From: Paucibacter aquatile
GTDB taxonomy: Bacteria; Pseudomonadota; Gammaproteobacteria; Burkholderiales; Burkholderiaceae_C
Length of the DNA: 64,000 nt
Assembly (NCBI RefSeq): GCF_002885975.1
Contig: NZ_POSP01000003.1
Coordinates: 1,922,001 to 1,986,000, forward strand
Direction: 5' to 3'
A program made the position numbers and the translations under genes. Position 1 is the stretch's first letter, and each line of letters begins with the position of its first letter. Shown piece by piece: positions 1-8,327 of this stretch. Below the pieces are notes generated by a model. It worked only from the letters and a program-made list of their open reading frames with translations, was not told where the DNA came from and searched no databases.

Positions 1-403
1 GCTCGGCCCTGCACAAATCGCCCGGCAGCGGCACGGGCTGCAGGGCGCTTGCATCGCGGTCGATGTGCCTCATCAACCGTGGAGCACGCCACCTCCGGAG
101 GTGGCTCGGCCCGCCGCCGGGCGATTTGTGCGCGGCCGAGGGCGCAGCGGAGCGGCTCAGGCGCGCGCCGAAGTTTGCTTCAAGCGCGCTTCAAGCGCTG
201 ACTCGGCGCCACTGTTTGACCACAGTGAGCGCAGCGAACGGAGGGAGTTTGGCGCCGCTGAGCCGCGCAGTGAGCACCGAGGGCAGTCGGCTCACAGAGC
301 CGACCCGCGAACCATGAGCCCGGCGGCGGGCCGAGCCACCGCAGCGAAAAGGATCAGCACAACGAAAGTTTGTCTTGCGCCGCTTCCAGACCCAGGCTCA
401 GAT
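1..403. repeat. Repeat-rich non-coding region with 23-bp inverted repeat
   Basis: No convincing gene is visible here. Positions 100-122 and 318-340 are perfect 23-bp inverted copies of each other, enclosing 195 bp. Positions 1-28 are an imperfect inverted copy of 115-142 (shared core CCGGGCGATTTGTGC). Positions 89-104 form a 16-bp perfect palindrome centred on TCCGGA. The enclosed DNA has a direct repeat of GCTTCAAGCG near 178-199 and a short CACTGT/ACAGTG hairpin near 212. The whole lies downstream of the acyltransferase gene. It looks like a mosaic intergenic repeat or the footprint of a small non-autonomous element; which one is not decidable here. Confidence 0.6.
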
Positions 404-1837
404 TTACAAATCCGCGCCCTCTTCACCCCAGGGCAGCATCAAGGCCAGCACCAGGAGCTTGTCGAACTCGGGGGCGAATTGCTCAATGATGCCTTCGGGG
501 TCCGGGCACAAGGTGCTGTCGGTGATCAGGCCGAATTGCACGCGGCCGGCGTAGGTCAGGATGCTGACGCCCACGCCGATGTCGCCGGACTGCGGCACCC
601 AGAACATCACCCGCTCCACGGTCGAGCCGCAGAAATGCAGGGACTCCGCCGGGCCGGGCACATTGGTCATCACCGCCGTCGCCTTTTTAGCGAAGACATT
701 GAGCATGGCCTGTTGCACCGGCTTGATCAGCAAGCCGGCCACCGAGAGCAGGCCAAAGGCCAGTACCGGCTGGAAGCTGCCTTTCAAATCCTGCATGCGC
801 GAGCGCACGGCGTAGAGGCGCTCGACCGGGTTCTCGATGCCGATGGGCAACACCAGCGGCACCAGGCCAAAGCGATTGCCCAGCTGGTAAGCCTTTTCCA
901 TCGGCCGCAGATTGACCGGCACCATGGCGCGGATCTCCTTGCCCGCCACATCCTCGCCCTTGGCCTGCAGATAACGCCCAATCGCACCGGCCACACAGCT
1001 GAGCAGCACATCGTTGATCGAGCAGTTCAGCGCCTTGCCCACGGCCTTGACGGCATCGAGCGGCAGGCCATCGTCCCAGGCGACGCGCTTTTGCGTGCCC
1101 GGCTTGCCCTTGAGCTGGGTCGGCGAATCGTCCGACATCAGGGCAAAGGCCGCCACATCGCTGACCGCCTGATAACCCATGCGCGCCATGTCCATGGAGC
1201 TGTCGAGCGGATGGTGAGGCTGCATCAGCGTGTCCACCGACTTGGCCATGCCCGCGCCGGCCACACGGATGGCCTTGATGGTCATGGCGCTGATGGGCTT
1301 GAGCAAGGCATCGGTCAGCCAGTCCTGGTCATCGCGGGGCTGCTGCAGGCGCTTCGGCGGCGCTTTGCCGCCATCGGTGATGGACAGCATCACGGCGATC
1401 AGGGCGATGCCATCGCCGATGCAATGGTGGATGCGGGCGACCAGGGCGCTGCTGCCATCGCCCATGTCCTCGATCAGCTGGAACTGCCAGAGCGGATGGG
1501 CCGGGTTCAGCGGCTCGGCCGCCAGTTCACCGACGCGCTCCTTGAGGCAATCCTGCCGGCTCTGGCCGCGCCGGGGCAGCAGCTCTTCGGCCTGCACATG
1601 GTGAGTGATGTCGAAGTCATCGTCTTCCACCCATTGCGCACCCATGGCGTCTTCCACCACCTTTTGACGGAAGCGCCCGTACTGCAGCAGCCGCGCCTCG
1701 ACGCGTTCGCGCAAGGCCGCCAGGCTGATACCGGGGCGGATGATCCAGACCCCGACGATCATCATCAGGTTGGACTCCGTGTCCATGCGCAACCAGGCGG
1801 TGTCGACCTTGGACATGCGTTCCGTCACAGTGGCCAA
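404..1837 (-). CDS. Wax ester synthase / diacylglycerol acyltransferase (WS/DGAT family)
   Basis: This 477-residue protein is a bacterial WS/DGAT-type O-acyltransferase. The family joins fatty acyl-CoA to fatty alcohol or diacylglycerol to make storage wax ester or triacylglycerol at the membrane/lipid-body surface. The catalytic HHxxxDG motif is visible as HHCIGDG at residues 137-143, after a typical N-terminus (MSKVDTAWLRMD), and the length matches the family. The chosen start is TTG at 1837, because an AAGGAG ribosome binding site sits 6 nt upstream; an internal ATG at 1816 is the alternative. It is divergent from the acyl-CoA-binding protein gene, which fits a shared acyl-CoA supply. Substrate preference cannot be read from sequence. 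Confidence 0.9.
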   Translation of the reverse strand: MATVTERMSKVDTAWLRMDTESNLMMIVGVWIIRPGISLAALRERVEARLLQYGRFRQKVVEDAMGAQWVEDDDFDITHHVQAEELLPRRGQSRQDCLKERVGELAAEPLNPAHPLWQFQLIEDMGDGSSALVARIHHCIGDGIALIAVMLSITDGGKAPPKRLQQPRDDQDWLTDALLKPISAMTIKAIRVAGAGMAKSVDTLMQPHHPLDSSMDMARMGYQAVSDVAAFALMSDDSPTQLKGKPGTQKRVAWDDGLPLDAVKAVGKALNCSINDVLLSCVAGAIGRYLQAKGEDVAGKEIRAMVPVNLRPMEKAYQLGNRFGLVPLVLPIGIENPVERLYAVRSRMQDLKGSFQPVLAFGLLSVAGLLIKPVQQAMLNVFAKKATAVMTNVPGPAESLHFCGSTVERVMFWVPQSGDIGVGVSILTYAGRVQFGLITDSTLCPDPEGIIEQFAPEFDKLLVLALMLPWGEEGADL

Positions 1838-1865
1838 TGCAGTCTCCTTGAGGAATTAGAGTGTC

Positions 1866-1916
1866 TTGTCCAGACAATGCTGGGTAACATCGTTGGCGTC
1901 CATCCCGATTGTTACC
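1866..1916. promoter_or_regulatory. Two dyads in divergent promoter region (possible operators)
   Basis: Between the divergent acyltransferase and acyl-CoA-binding protein genes lie two dyad-symmetric sequences. TTGTCCAGACAA at 1866-1877 is palindromic apart from the central two bases. GGTAACATCG (1883-1892) and CGATTGTTACC (1906-1916) form an inverted repeat with one unpaired base. They are placed where a fatty-acid-responsive repressor could control both genes. The binding protein is unknown, so this is inference from position and symmetry. Confidence 0.35.
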
Positions 1917-1952
1917 AGTTCAGTCGGCACTCACCGCCATCTAGGAGACACC

Positions 1953-2204
1953 ATGAGCCTGAAAGACCAATTCGAAGCCGCTGTGGCCGAGTCCAAGAAC
2001 CTGCCCGAGCGTCCTGACAACATGACCCTGCTGAAGCTCTATGCGCTCTACAAGCAAGGCAGCAGCGGCGATGTGGACGGCAGCCGCCCGGGCTTCACCG
2101 ATATGGTCGGCCGCGCCAAATGGGACGCCTGGAACGAGCTCAAGGGCACCAGCAGCGATGAAGCGATGCAAAGCTACATCGACCTGATCGAATCGCTGAA
2201 GTGA
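1953..2204 (+). CDS. Acyl-CoA-binding protein (ACBP)
   Basis: The 83-residue product matches the small ACBP fold in length and pattern: FEAAVAESKNLPERPDN, then the conserved LLKLYALYKQGSSGDV segment and KWDAWNELKG. ACBPs bind medium- to long-chain acyl-CoA esters in the cytoplasm and buffer the pool for lipid synthesis. The start ATG at 1953 is preceded by AGGAG at 1943-1947; frame extension further upstream is not needed. It is divergent from the WS/DGAT gene and followed by a hairpin terminator. The pairing suggests acyl-CoA delivery to storage-lipid synthesis, which is an inference. Confidence 0.93.
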   Translation: MSLKDQFEAAVAESKNLPERPDNMTLLKLYALYKQGSSGDVDGSRPGFTDMVGRAKWDAWNELKGTSSDEAMQSYIDLIESLK

Positions 2205-2252
2205 TCGAGACAGACCCCGGGCCTGCGTGATGCGGGCTCGGCGCCTTGCTCA

Positions 2253-2275
2253 AGCCGGCTTCACGCCGGCTTTTT
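2253..2275 (+). terminator. Rho-independent terminator after acyl-CoA-binding protein gene
   Basis: AGCCGGC (2253-2259) and GCCGGCT (2265-2271) form a 7-bp stem with a TTCAC loop, followed by a run of T to 2275. It overlaps the stop codon and last codons of the convergent PHA-granule gene. Confidence 0.75.
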
Positions 2276-2596
2276 CTTGCCCGCCGTTTTTTTCCCGCCG
2301 CCCGCCTCTCCCGCCAGCAGGCCGTCGAGCTCCTTCTGGATCTCGCCCTCGATGGTGGATTTGAAGGCGCCCAGCAGCAGGCCCAGCTTGGCGTGCAGCT
2401 CGAAATGATCGGCGGTGACGATCAGCTCGCCCTTGACGCCCGAGCGCGTGAACTCGACGGTGTCGCTGGTCTTGCCTTCCAGCACCGTGCACTCCATGTC
2501 GAACTTTTCTTCGACCTGCTCGGCCCAGGCCCAGGCGATCTCGCGGGCACGCTTGAGCCCGAGGGCATGGTCACGGTGGATGCGGATGTCGGCCAT
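2261..2596 (-). CDS. Polyhydroxyalkanoic acid system family protein (PHA granule-associated)
   Basis: The 111-residue product fits the small PHA-system/granule family: MADIRIHRDHALGLKRAREIAWAWAEQVEEKFDM, a beta-rich centre, and a lysine-rich tail (KKTAGKKKPA) typical of this group. Members occur near PHA synthesis genes and are thought to act at polyhydroxyalkanoate granules; the biochemical role is not well defined. The start ATG at 2596 was chosen because the family begins at MAD; a longer frame to 2623 adds only a basic stretch. It is the last gene of a probable three-gene minus-strand run with the aminopeptidase and molybdopterin oxidoreductase genes. Confidence 0.8.
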   Translation of the reverse strand: MADIRIHRDHALGLKRAREIAWAWAEQVEEKFDMECTVLEGKTSDTVEFTRSGVKGELIVTADHFELHAKLGLLLGAFKSTIEGEIQKELDGLLAGEAGGGKKTAGKKKPA

Positions 2597-2619
2597 GGTG
2601 TGTACTTTCTCTTTCTTTC

Positions 2620-3705
2620 TCACTCTGCAGAATTCTTGAGCTCTTGCAGGCGCATTCTGCGCTGCTCCGGCGGCAACTCGGCCAGGGCTTTCACGGCCGT
2701 GTAAAAGCGCGGCCAGTCGCCACCTTCGCGATCCAGCAAGGCTTCGAATTGCGGCGCCAGCTCGGTGTAGGCCGAGAGCAGGGCAAAGCTCGCGTTGTTG
2801 GCGCGCGCAAACCAGGCGTCATAGCCGCTGTCACCGCCCCACTGCGCCGCCTTGAGCTGCGCATGCTCGGCCCGCATCTCGGCCAACAGCTGCGCCTTGG
2901 CCGCACGCTTGGCCTCCACATCCATCGGCTGGACATACAGCGCTTCCAGCCGCTCGCGGTATCGCTGAGTCAGGGCGCGGAACTGCACACGCTGCGACTG
3001 CCGTGCCAGATAGCGCTCGCGCTCGGCCGCGCTGCCCTGAGCCTGCAACCAGGCCAGGGCGCCACGCCGCTCCACTGCGGTGGCAAAAGACTCGTTGAAC
3101 TGCGTGTCATCGGCCGCGTACACGACCTGATGGGACAGCTCATGGAAGATCAGCCCGGCCAGCTCCGCCTCGGGCTGGTTCATGAAGGTGTTGAGCAGCG
3201 GGTCGCCGCCCAGCAGCCGGCTCCAGCCCAGGGTCGAGTAGGCGGGTACGCCGTAGACCATGACCTCATAGCCCTCGGCGCGCAGCTCGGCGGCATAAGC
3301 CTCGGCCTCGGCCTGGTTGAAGTAACCGCGATAGCCCACGCAACCCATGATGGGAAAGCACCAGGTCTTGAGTGTCAGGCTCAGCTCGGGCGCAGCCACC
3401 ACATTCCAGACCGCGGCCGAGCGGCCCAGGTCGGCGTAGCGGCGGTAGCTGTTGTTGTCCGGCAGGTGCAGCTGCTGCACTGCGAAGTCGCGCATGCGCT
3501 GGCTCTGTTGCAGGCGCTCGCGCAGGGCGGGCTTGAGCGCCGGGTCGGCCAGCCACTCGTCCACCGGCTTGGCGGCAGAGACCAGGCGCAGATGGCCGCC
3601 GACCGACTGGCCCAAATAGCCGATCTGCGCGCAGCCGCCCAGCGAGGCGAGCAAGCCCGCAGCCGCAGCCGCCAGCAAGGCCCAGCGCCAGCGCTTCTTC
3701 TTCAT
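2620..3705 (-). CDS. Lipoprotein zinc aminopeptidase (Aminopep family, HExxH-type)
   Basis: This 361-residue protein has a basic N-terminus, a hydrophobic signal segment and a lipobox ending LGGC, so it is probably an envelope lipoprotein. The metal site is visible as HELSH within LIFHELSHQVVYAADDTQFNESFA, with the downstream NESFA glutamate as third ligand, as in the putative aminopeptidase family PF10023. Its natural substrate is unknown. ATG at 3705 is chosen over GTG at 3723, which would overlap the neighbouring gene's spacing and lacks a usable ribosome site. It follows the molybdopterin oxidoreductase gene closely on the same strand and is probably co-transcribed. Confidence 0.83.
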   Translation of the reverse strand: MKKKRWRWALLAAAAAGLLASLGGCAQIGYLGQSVGGHLRLVSAAKPVDEWLADPALKPALRERLQQSQRMRDFAVQQLHLPDNNSYRRYADLGRSAAVWNVVAAPELSLTLKTWCFPIMGCVGYRGYFNQAEAEAYAAELRAEGYEVMVYGVPAYSTLGWSRLLGGDPLLNTFMNQPEAELAGLIFHELSHQVVYAADDTQFNESFATAVERRGALAWLQAQGSAAERERYLARQSQRVQFRALTQRYRERLEALYVQPMDVEAKRAAKAQLLAEMRAEHAQLKAAQWGGDSGYDAWFARANNASFALLSAYTELAPQFEALLDREGGDWPRFYTAVKALAELPPEQRRMRLQELKNSAE

Positions 3706-3724
3706 CGCCTTCTTCTTCAGCACC

Positions 3725-5785
3725 TCAGGCGGCCTTGACCTCGACCAGGCAGTCGTAAAAACTCGGCGCCCGGCCCATGTCCGTCAGCCGCTGGTGCGTC
3801 ACCTCGTTGACATTGCTGCCACCGGCGCCCAGCTTGCGCCACCACACGCCCAGGCCGTTGACCACACCGGGCCGGGCGCGCGGGCTGATACGGGCACGGC
3901 ACAGATAACTACCCCGGTCATTGAACACCCGAACCATGGCGCCGTCCTGCAGGCCGCGGGCCGCAGCGTCTTCAGCATGCAGCTCGACCAGAGGCTCGCC
4001 CTCAATGTCACGCAAGCTCTTGACGTTGACGAAGCTGGAGTTGAGGAAGTTGCGTGCCGGCGGCGAGATCATGGCCAGCGGGTAGCGCGCGGCCAGCTCG
4101 GGGCTGGAGCGGCGGCTTTCGTAATTGGCCACGAAGTCCGCGCCGGCCGCCTGCGCCCGGCCGTTGGGCGTGGGGAAGCGCCCTTCAGCAAACGGCGCCT
4201 CCTTCAGCGGCAGGCTTTGCCAGCCCTGGGCGCGCAAGGCTTCGAAATCGATCTCGGCCGTGAAGGCCTGGCGGGCCAGCTGCTCGTCGCTCTCGCGGAA
4301 GCACTCATCTTCGAAGCCCATGGCCGCGGCCAGCTCGCGGAAGATCTGGGTGTTGGGCTTGGCCTCGCCGATGGGCGCAATCGCCGGCTCGTTGATCAGC
4401 ACATCGGTGTGGCCGTAGCTGGTGTGCACATCCAGATGTTCCAGCTGCGTGGTGGCCGGCAGCACATAGTCAGCCAGGTCGGCCGTGTCGGTCATGAAAT
4501 GCTCGAGCACCACGGTGAAAAGGTCCTCGCGCTGGAAGCCCTTCACCACCTTGGGCGACTCGGGCGCCACCGCCACCGGGTTGCTGTTGTAGACGATCAG
4601 CGCTTCGATCTTGGGGCCGAACTCGGGCGAGGCCTCGCGCAGCAGATCGTCGCCAATGGTGCTCATATTGGTCAGGCGCGGCTGGCGGCCAGCCAGCAAC
4701 TCGGGCCGCTCCAGCGCGGCCATGTTCTTGAAAGGCGCAAACCAGCCCGAGCTGGACAGCAGCAGGCCGCCGGCGCGCGAACGCCAGGCGCCGGTCAGGC
4801 AAGGCAGCAGAGCCACCAGGCGCACCGCATTGCCGCCGCCACGCACGCGCTGCATGCCGTAGTTGAGGCGGATGGCCGCCGGCTTCGTTTGCGCGTAGTC
4901 GCGCGCCAGGCCGCGCACCTCCTCGGCCGTGATGCCGCAGACCTCGGCCACCGCCTCGGGCGGCCAGTTCAGCGCTCGGGCCTTCAGCTCCTCCCAGCCA
5001 TCGACATGGCGGGCGATGTAGTCGTGGTCCAGCCAGTCGTGAACGATCAGCTCATGCATCAGGCCCAGGGCCAGGGCGCCGTCGGTGCCGGGCAGCAGGG
5101 CGATGTGCTGGTGGCATTTGTCGGCAGTCTCGGTCTTGCGCGGGTCGATGCAGATCAGCTTGGCACCCTCGCGCTTGGCCTTGTTCGCGTAGGTCCAGAA
5201 ATGCAGATTGGAGGCGATCGAGTTGCTGCCCCAGATCAGGATCAGGCGGCTCTCGGCGAAGTAAGGCAGGTGCATACCGACCCGGTGGCCGTAGGTCGCC
5301 GTCAGCGCCGCCGCGCCGGCCGAGGCGCAGATGGTGCGATCCAACTGCGAAGCGCCCAGCTTGTTGAAAAAGCGCGCCGACATGCCCTCGCCCTGCAGCA
5401 GGCCCATGGTGCCCGCGTAGCTGTAGGGCAGTATGGCCTGCGGGTCGCGCGCGGCGATGGTCTTCAGCCGCGCCGAGATATCGGCCAGGGCCTCGGCCCA
5501 GCTGACCGGCTCAAAGCGCGGCGCCTCGTCCTTGCGGCTGACCCGCTTGAGCGGCTGCAGCAGCCGCTCCTCGTGATAGGTGCGCTCGGCATAGCGCGAG
5601 ACCTTGGTGCACAGCGCCCCGTGCGTGCTCGGGTGGTCCGCCGCACCCTGGATCTTGATCACCCGGCCCTGATCGACCGTGATGCGCAAAGCGCAGGTGT
5701 CGGGGCAGTCGTGCGGGCAGGCGCCCTTGACGATGTGGGGCGAGGCGCGGTCCGGCAGGGAGGTGGGGGCGAGAAGGTCTTGCAT
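3725..5785 (-). CDS. Molybdopterin-dependent oxidoreductase (DMSO reductase / formate dehydrogenase-like)
   Basis: The 686-residue product begins with a [4Fe-4S]-binding motif in ACPHDCPDTCAL, and continues with the long bis-MGD-binding fold (LPYSYAGTMGLLQGEG, ICASAGAAALTATYG, WGSNSIASN) and a C-terminal molydopterin dinucleotide-binding domain (PPARNFLNSSFVN, VRVFNDRGS). The usual catalytic Cys/Sec/Ser position is not obvious, as in many uncharacterised assimilatory-type members, so the substrate is not assigned. There is no Tat signal, which suggests a cytoplasmic location. ATG at 5785 is preferred over an upstream extension to 5860. It heads the minus-strand run toward the aminopeptidase and PHA protein. 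Confidence 0.85.
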   Translation of the reverse strand: MQDLLAPTSLPDRASPHIVKGACPHDCPDTCALRITVDQGRVIKIQGAADHPSTHGALCTKVSRYAERTYHEERLLQPLKRVSRKDEAPRFEPVSWAEALADISARLKTIAARDPQAILPYSYAGTMGLLQGEGMSARFFNKLGASQLDRTICASAGAAALTATYGHRVGMHLPYFAESRLILIWGSNSIASNLHFWTYANKAKREGAKLICIDPRKTETADKCHQHIALLPGTDGALALGLMHELIVHDWLDHDYIARHVDGWEELKARALNWPPEAVAEVCGITAEEVRGLARDYAQTKPAAIRLNYGMQRVRGGGNAVRLVALLPCLTGAWRSRAGGLLLSSSGWFAPFKNMAALERPELLAGRQPRLTNMSTIGDDLLREASPEFGPKIEALIVYNSNPVAVAPESPKVVKGFQREDLFTVVLEHFMTDTADLADYVLPATTQLEHLDVHTSYGHTDVLINEPAIAPIGEAKPNTQIFRELAAAMGFEDECFRESDEQLARQAFTAEIDFEALRAQGWQSLPLKEAPFAEGRFPTPNGRAQAAGADFVANYESRRSSPELAARYPLAMISPPARNFLNSSFVNVKSLRDIEGEPLVELHAEDAAARGLQDGAMVRVFNDRGSYLCRARISPRARPGVVNGLGVWWRKLGAGGSNVNEVTHQRLTDMGRAPSFYDCLVEVKAA

Positions 5786-5995
5786 GGCGAGACTATTGCA
5801 CAGCTGCCCGGGGGGCCGGGCACGCAGCGCACATTGTGGCCCCGGTACGCCCGGGTTCAATCGGACCGCCCAAAATCACCGCGGCCGGCCGCCCCCAGGT
5901 CTCAGCTCATTCTTTTGTCCACAGAATTTCGAGTTAGGGGGAAGCTCCCTGCGAGGCCGCATGCTAACTTCGCCGCCTTCAAACGGGAGCAACAC

Positions 5996-8053
5996 ATGGC
6001 ACAGCCGGCGATCAAGGCAACGAAGAAGCAAGAGCCCAAGCTCAGCAAAAGCACGGCCCGCCGCGCAGCTGCAGCCCCCAGCCCCCAGCGCCGCTACAAC
6101 GCGCGGCCCGACACCATCGATTTCCGCGACCGGCTCTACCAGGCAAGCCTGGTGGAAGTGCCCAGCCAGCTGTTTCTGGAGGACTATCTGAAGCACAAGG
6201 TCCCCGTGCTGAACCAGGGTACCGAAGGCGCATGCACCGGCTTCGCACTCGCCACCGTGGCCCACTTCCTGCTGCGCCGGCGCAAGGTGGTGCCGGACAA
6301 GGGCCAGGTCAGCGCCCGCATGTTCTACGAGATGGCCCGCCGCTACGACGAATGGGAAGGCGAGGACTACGACGGCTCCAGCGCCCGGGGCGCCATGAAG
6401 GCCTGGCAGAAACACGGCGTCTGTGCCGAAGCCCTGTGGCCCAGCCTGGCCAAACCCTCCGCCAAGTCGCCGGGGCTGACCCGCGAGCGCGCCGACGATT
6501 CCGCGCTGCGTCCGCTGGGCGCCTATCTGCGGGTCAACCACCGCGACCTGGTGGCCATGCACGCGGCCTTGGCGGAAGTCGGCATCCTTTATGCGACCAG
6601 CGAGGTCCATGCCGGCTGGGATGAAGTCGGCGCCGATGGCCTGATCCACCCCAATGAACAGCTGCTCGGTGGCCATGCCTTTGCCATCGTGGCCTACGAC
6701 GAACACGGCTTCTGGTTGCAGAACTCCTGGGGCCCCAGCTGGGGCCGCCGTGGCTTTGGCCACATCAGCTATGCCGACTGGCTCGCCCACGGCAGCGATG
6801 TCTGGGTGGCGCGGCTCGGTGTGCCCGTCACCACCAGCCAGATCGCGGGTGCCCCAGCGACCAACACCCGCAGCACGGCCTCGGCCCAGGGCGCGCTCAA
6901 CCAGCTGCGTCCGCATGTGATCAACCTCGGCAACGACGGCAAGCTCGACCCGCGCGGCGAGCTCGGCATGCGCGAGGCCGATCTGCAGCAGCTCTTCCGC
7001 GTCGACCTGCGCAACACGCTCAAAACGTGGTCCCGCCGCCGCATCGTTCTGCATGCACATGGCGGCCTGGTGGCAGCCGATGCGGCCCTGCAACGCCTGG
7101 CGGCCTACAAGAAGCAGCTGATGCCGCAAGAGGCCTACCCCCTGTCCTTCATCTGGCACAGCGACTACTGGACCACGCTGAGCCATATGCTCAGCGAATT
7201 GCTGCGCGGCCGCCGCACCGAGGGCGCACTCGACCGCAGCAAAGACTTTCTGCTCGACCGCCTCGACGATGGCCTCGAACCCCTGGCCCGCGCGCTCACC
7301 GGCAAATCCGCCTGGAGCGAAATGAAGGAGAACGCCCTTGCTGCCAGCCGCCCCGGCCACGGCGCTGCCCTGGCTGCCGCTGAGATTCATCGTTTGGCCC
7401 AGGAATTCCCAGACCTCGAAGTGCATCTTGTCGCCCACTCAGCCGGCTCGATTCTGGGCGCGCCGCTGCTGGATCTGCTCAGCACCGGAGCCCACAAGGT
7501 GAGGAGCTGCACGCTCTGGGCCCCCGCCTGCACCCACACCCTGTTCGAGGCCCACTACGCACCGGCGCTGGAGGACGGTCGGCTTGATGCGATGACGCTC
7601 TACACCCTGGACGACCACCACGAGCGTGCCGACCACTGCGCCCACATCTACAACAAGTCCCTGCTCTACTTGGTCTCCAACGCATTTGAAGACAAGCCCC
7701 GCCCCTGGTTTGGCGCCGATGGCGAGCCCATCCTCGGCCTGGCCAAGTTCCTGGATCGCGGCCGCGTCGCCCAGCTGATCGCCAGCGGCCGCATCCACCA
7801 TGTGCTGGCCCCCAACCTCGCCGCCGGGGTCGATGGCTCCAAAGCCAGTTCCCACGGCGCTTTTGACGACGACGAGACCACCGTCAGCGGCAGCTTTGCC
7901 CGTATGCTGGGCGCCACAGCCCCCGCGCCCGCCACCCGCGGCCAGCGCAGCGGCCCGGCACAACCGGCCACACCGCCTCTGGCTTTCGAGCGCTCGGCGG
8001 CGTCCTTGCAGGCACAGCGCCGGGCGCTCGATGCGCTGTCTCGCAAGCTCTGA
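5996..8053 (+). CDS. Papain-like (C1) cysteine protease fused to alpha/beta-hydrolase domain
   Basis: The 685-residue protein joins two enzyme-like domains. Residues about 65-275 are C1-papain-like: Gln74 and Cys80 in LNQGTEGACTGFA, His227 in GGHAFAIVAYD, and Asn243 in LQNSWGPSWG give the full catalytic set. Residues about 345-610 look like an alpha/beta-hydrolase: HGG (355-357) as oxyanion-hole motif, nucleophile elbow AHSAG with Ser482, Asp539/540 and His601/602 as candidate acid and base. There is no signal peptide or membrane segment; the N-terminus is Lys/Ala-rich. The start ATG at 5996 follows GGGAGC; upstream codons in the same frame are antisense shadow. The combination is not one I recognise; substrate and role are unknown. 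It is followed by an AbiC-like gene. Confidence 0.75.
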   Translation: MAQPAIKATKKQEPKLSKSTARRAAAAPSPQRRYNARPDTIDFRDRLYQASLVEVPSQLFLEDYLKHKVPVLNQGTEGACTGFALATVAHFLLRRRKVVPDKGQVSARMFYEMARRYDEWEGEDYDGSSARGAMKAWQKHGVCAEALWPSLAKPSAKSPGLTRERADDSALRPLGAYLRVNHRDLVAMHAALAEVGILYATSEVHAGWDEVGADGLIHPNEQLLGGHAFAIVAYDEHGFWLQNSWGPSWGRRGFGHISYADWLAHGSDVWVARLGVPVTTSQIAGAPATNTRSTASAQGALNQLRPHVINLGNDGKLDPRGELGMREADLQQLFRVDLRNTLKTWSRRRIVLHAHGGLVAADAALQRLAAYKKQLMPQEAYPLSFIWHSDYWTTLSHMLSELLRGRRTEGALDRSKDFLLDRLDDGLEPLARALTGKSAWSEMKENALAASRPGHGAALAAAEIHRLAQEFPDLEVHLVAHSAGSILGAPLLDLLSTGAHKVRSCTLWAPACTHTLFEAHYAPALEDGRLDAMTLYTLDDHHERADHCAHIYNKSLLYLVSNAFEDKPRPWFGADGEPILGLAKFLDRGRVAQLIASGRIHHVLAPNLAAGVDGSKASSHGAFDDDETTVSGSFARMLGATAPAPATRGQRSGPAQPATPPLAFERSAASLQAQRRALDALSRKL

Positions 8054-8169
8054 ACGCCCTGAAGACTCAAGCGCCCTCAACACGCTGCACCTCCCACGGG
8101 GGCTTCAAGCTCAACAGGCGCAGCTCGTCGAGGATCGGGCAAACACAAGGCTGCTGGACTGGAGGCGAA

Positions 8170-8322
8170 ATGACGATGACTGAGATGGCCACCGAACTGG
8201 GCTTGACGGTGGCTCGGGGGCAACTGCAGGTGAGGCGGACAGGTCTGACGCGTGAGATGGAGAAAGTGCGGGAACTCAGAGCCTCGCCATTTAAGACTCG
8301 ACCCCGAGTTTACGGAAAATAG
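8170..8322 (+). CDS. Possible small protein, 50 aa, unrecognised
   Basis: An ATG at 8170 is preceded by a strong GGAGG site (8161-8165) and opens a 50-codon frame (MTMTEMATELGLTVARGQLQ..., ending in RPRVYGK) stopping at TAG 8320-8322. It is basic, has no membrane segment, and lies between the protease-hydrolase gene and the convergent AbiC-like gene. The beginning resembles a short helix-turn-helix, but that is too weak to assign. It may be a real small gene or the remnant of a longer one. Confidence 0.35.
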   Translation: MTMTEMATELGLTVARGQLQVRRTGLTREMEKVRELRASPFKTRPRVYGK

Positions 8323-8327
8323 TCGAC

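Noticed and set aside
1..73. Minus-strand ATG at 73 opening 24 codons to the left edge
   Set aside because: The frame lies inside the inverted-repeat region and is too short to judge; no family recognised.
3794..5995. Long plus-strand frame continuous with the protease-hydrolase gene
   Set aside because: It is antisense to the molybdopterin oxidoreductase; composition and lack of a ribosome site mark it as GC-rich shadow. The real start is 5996.
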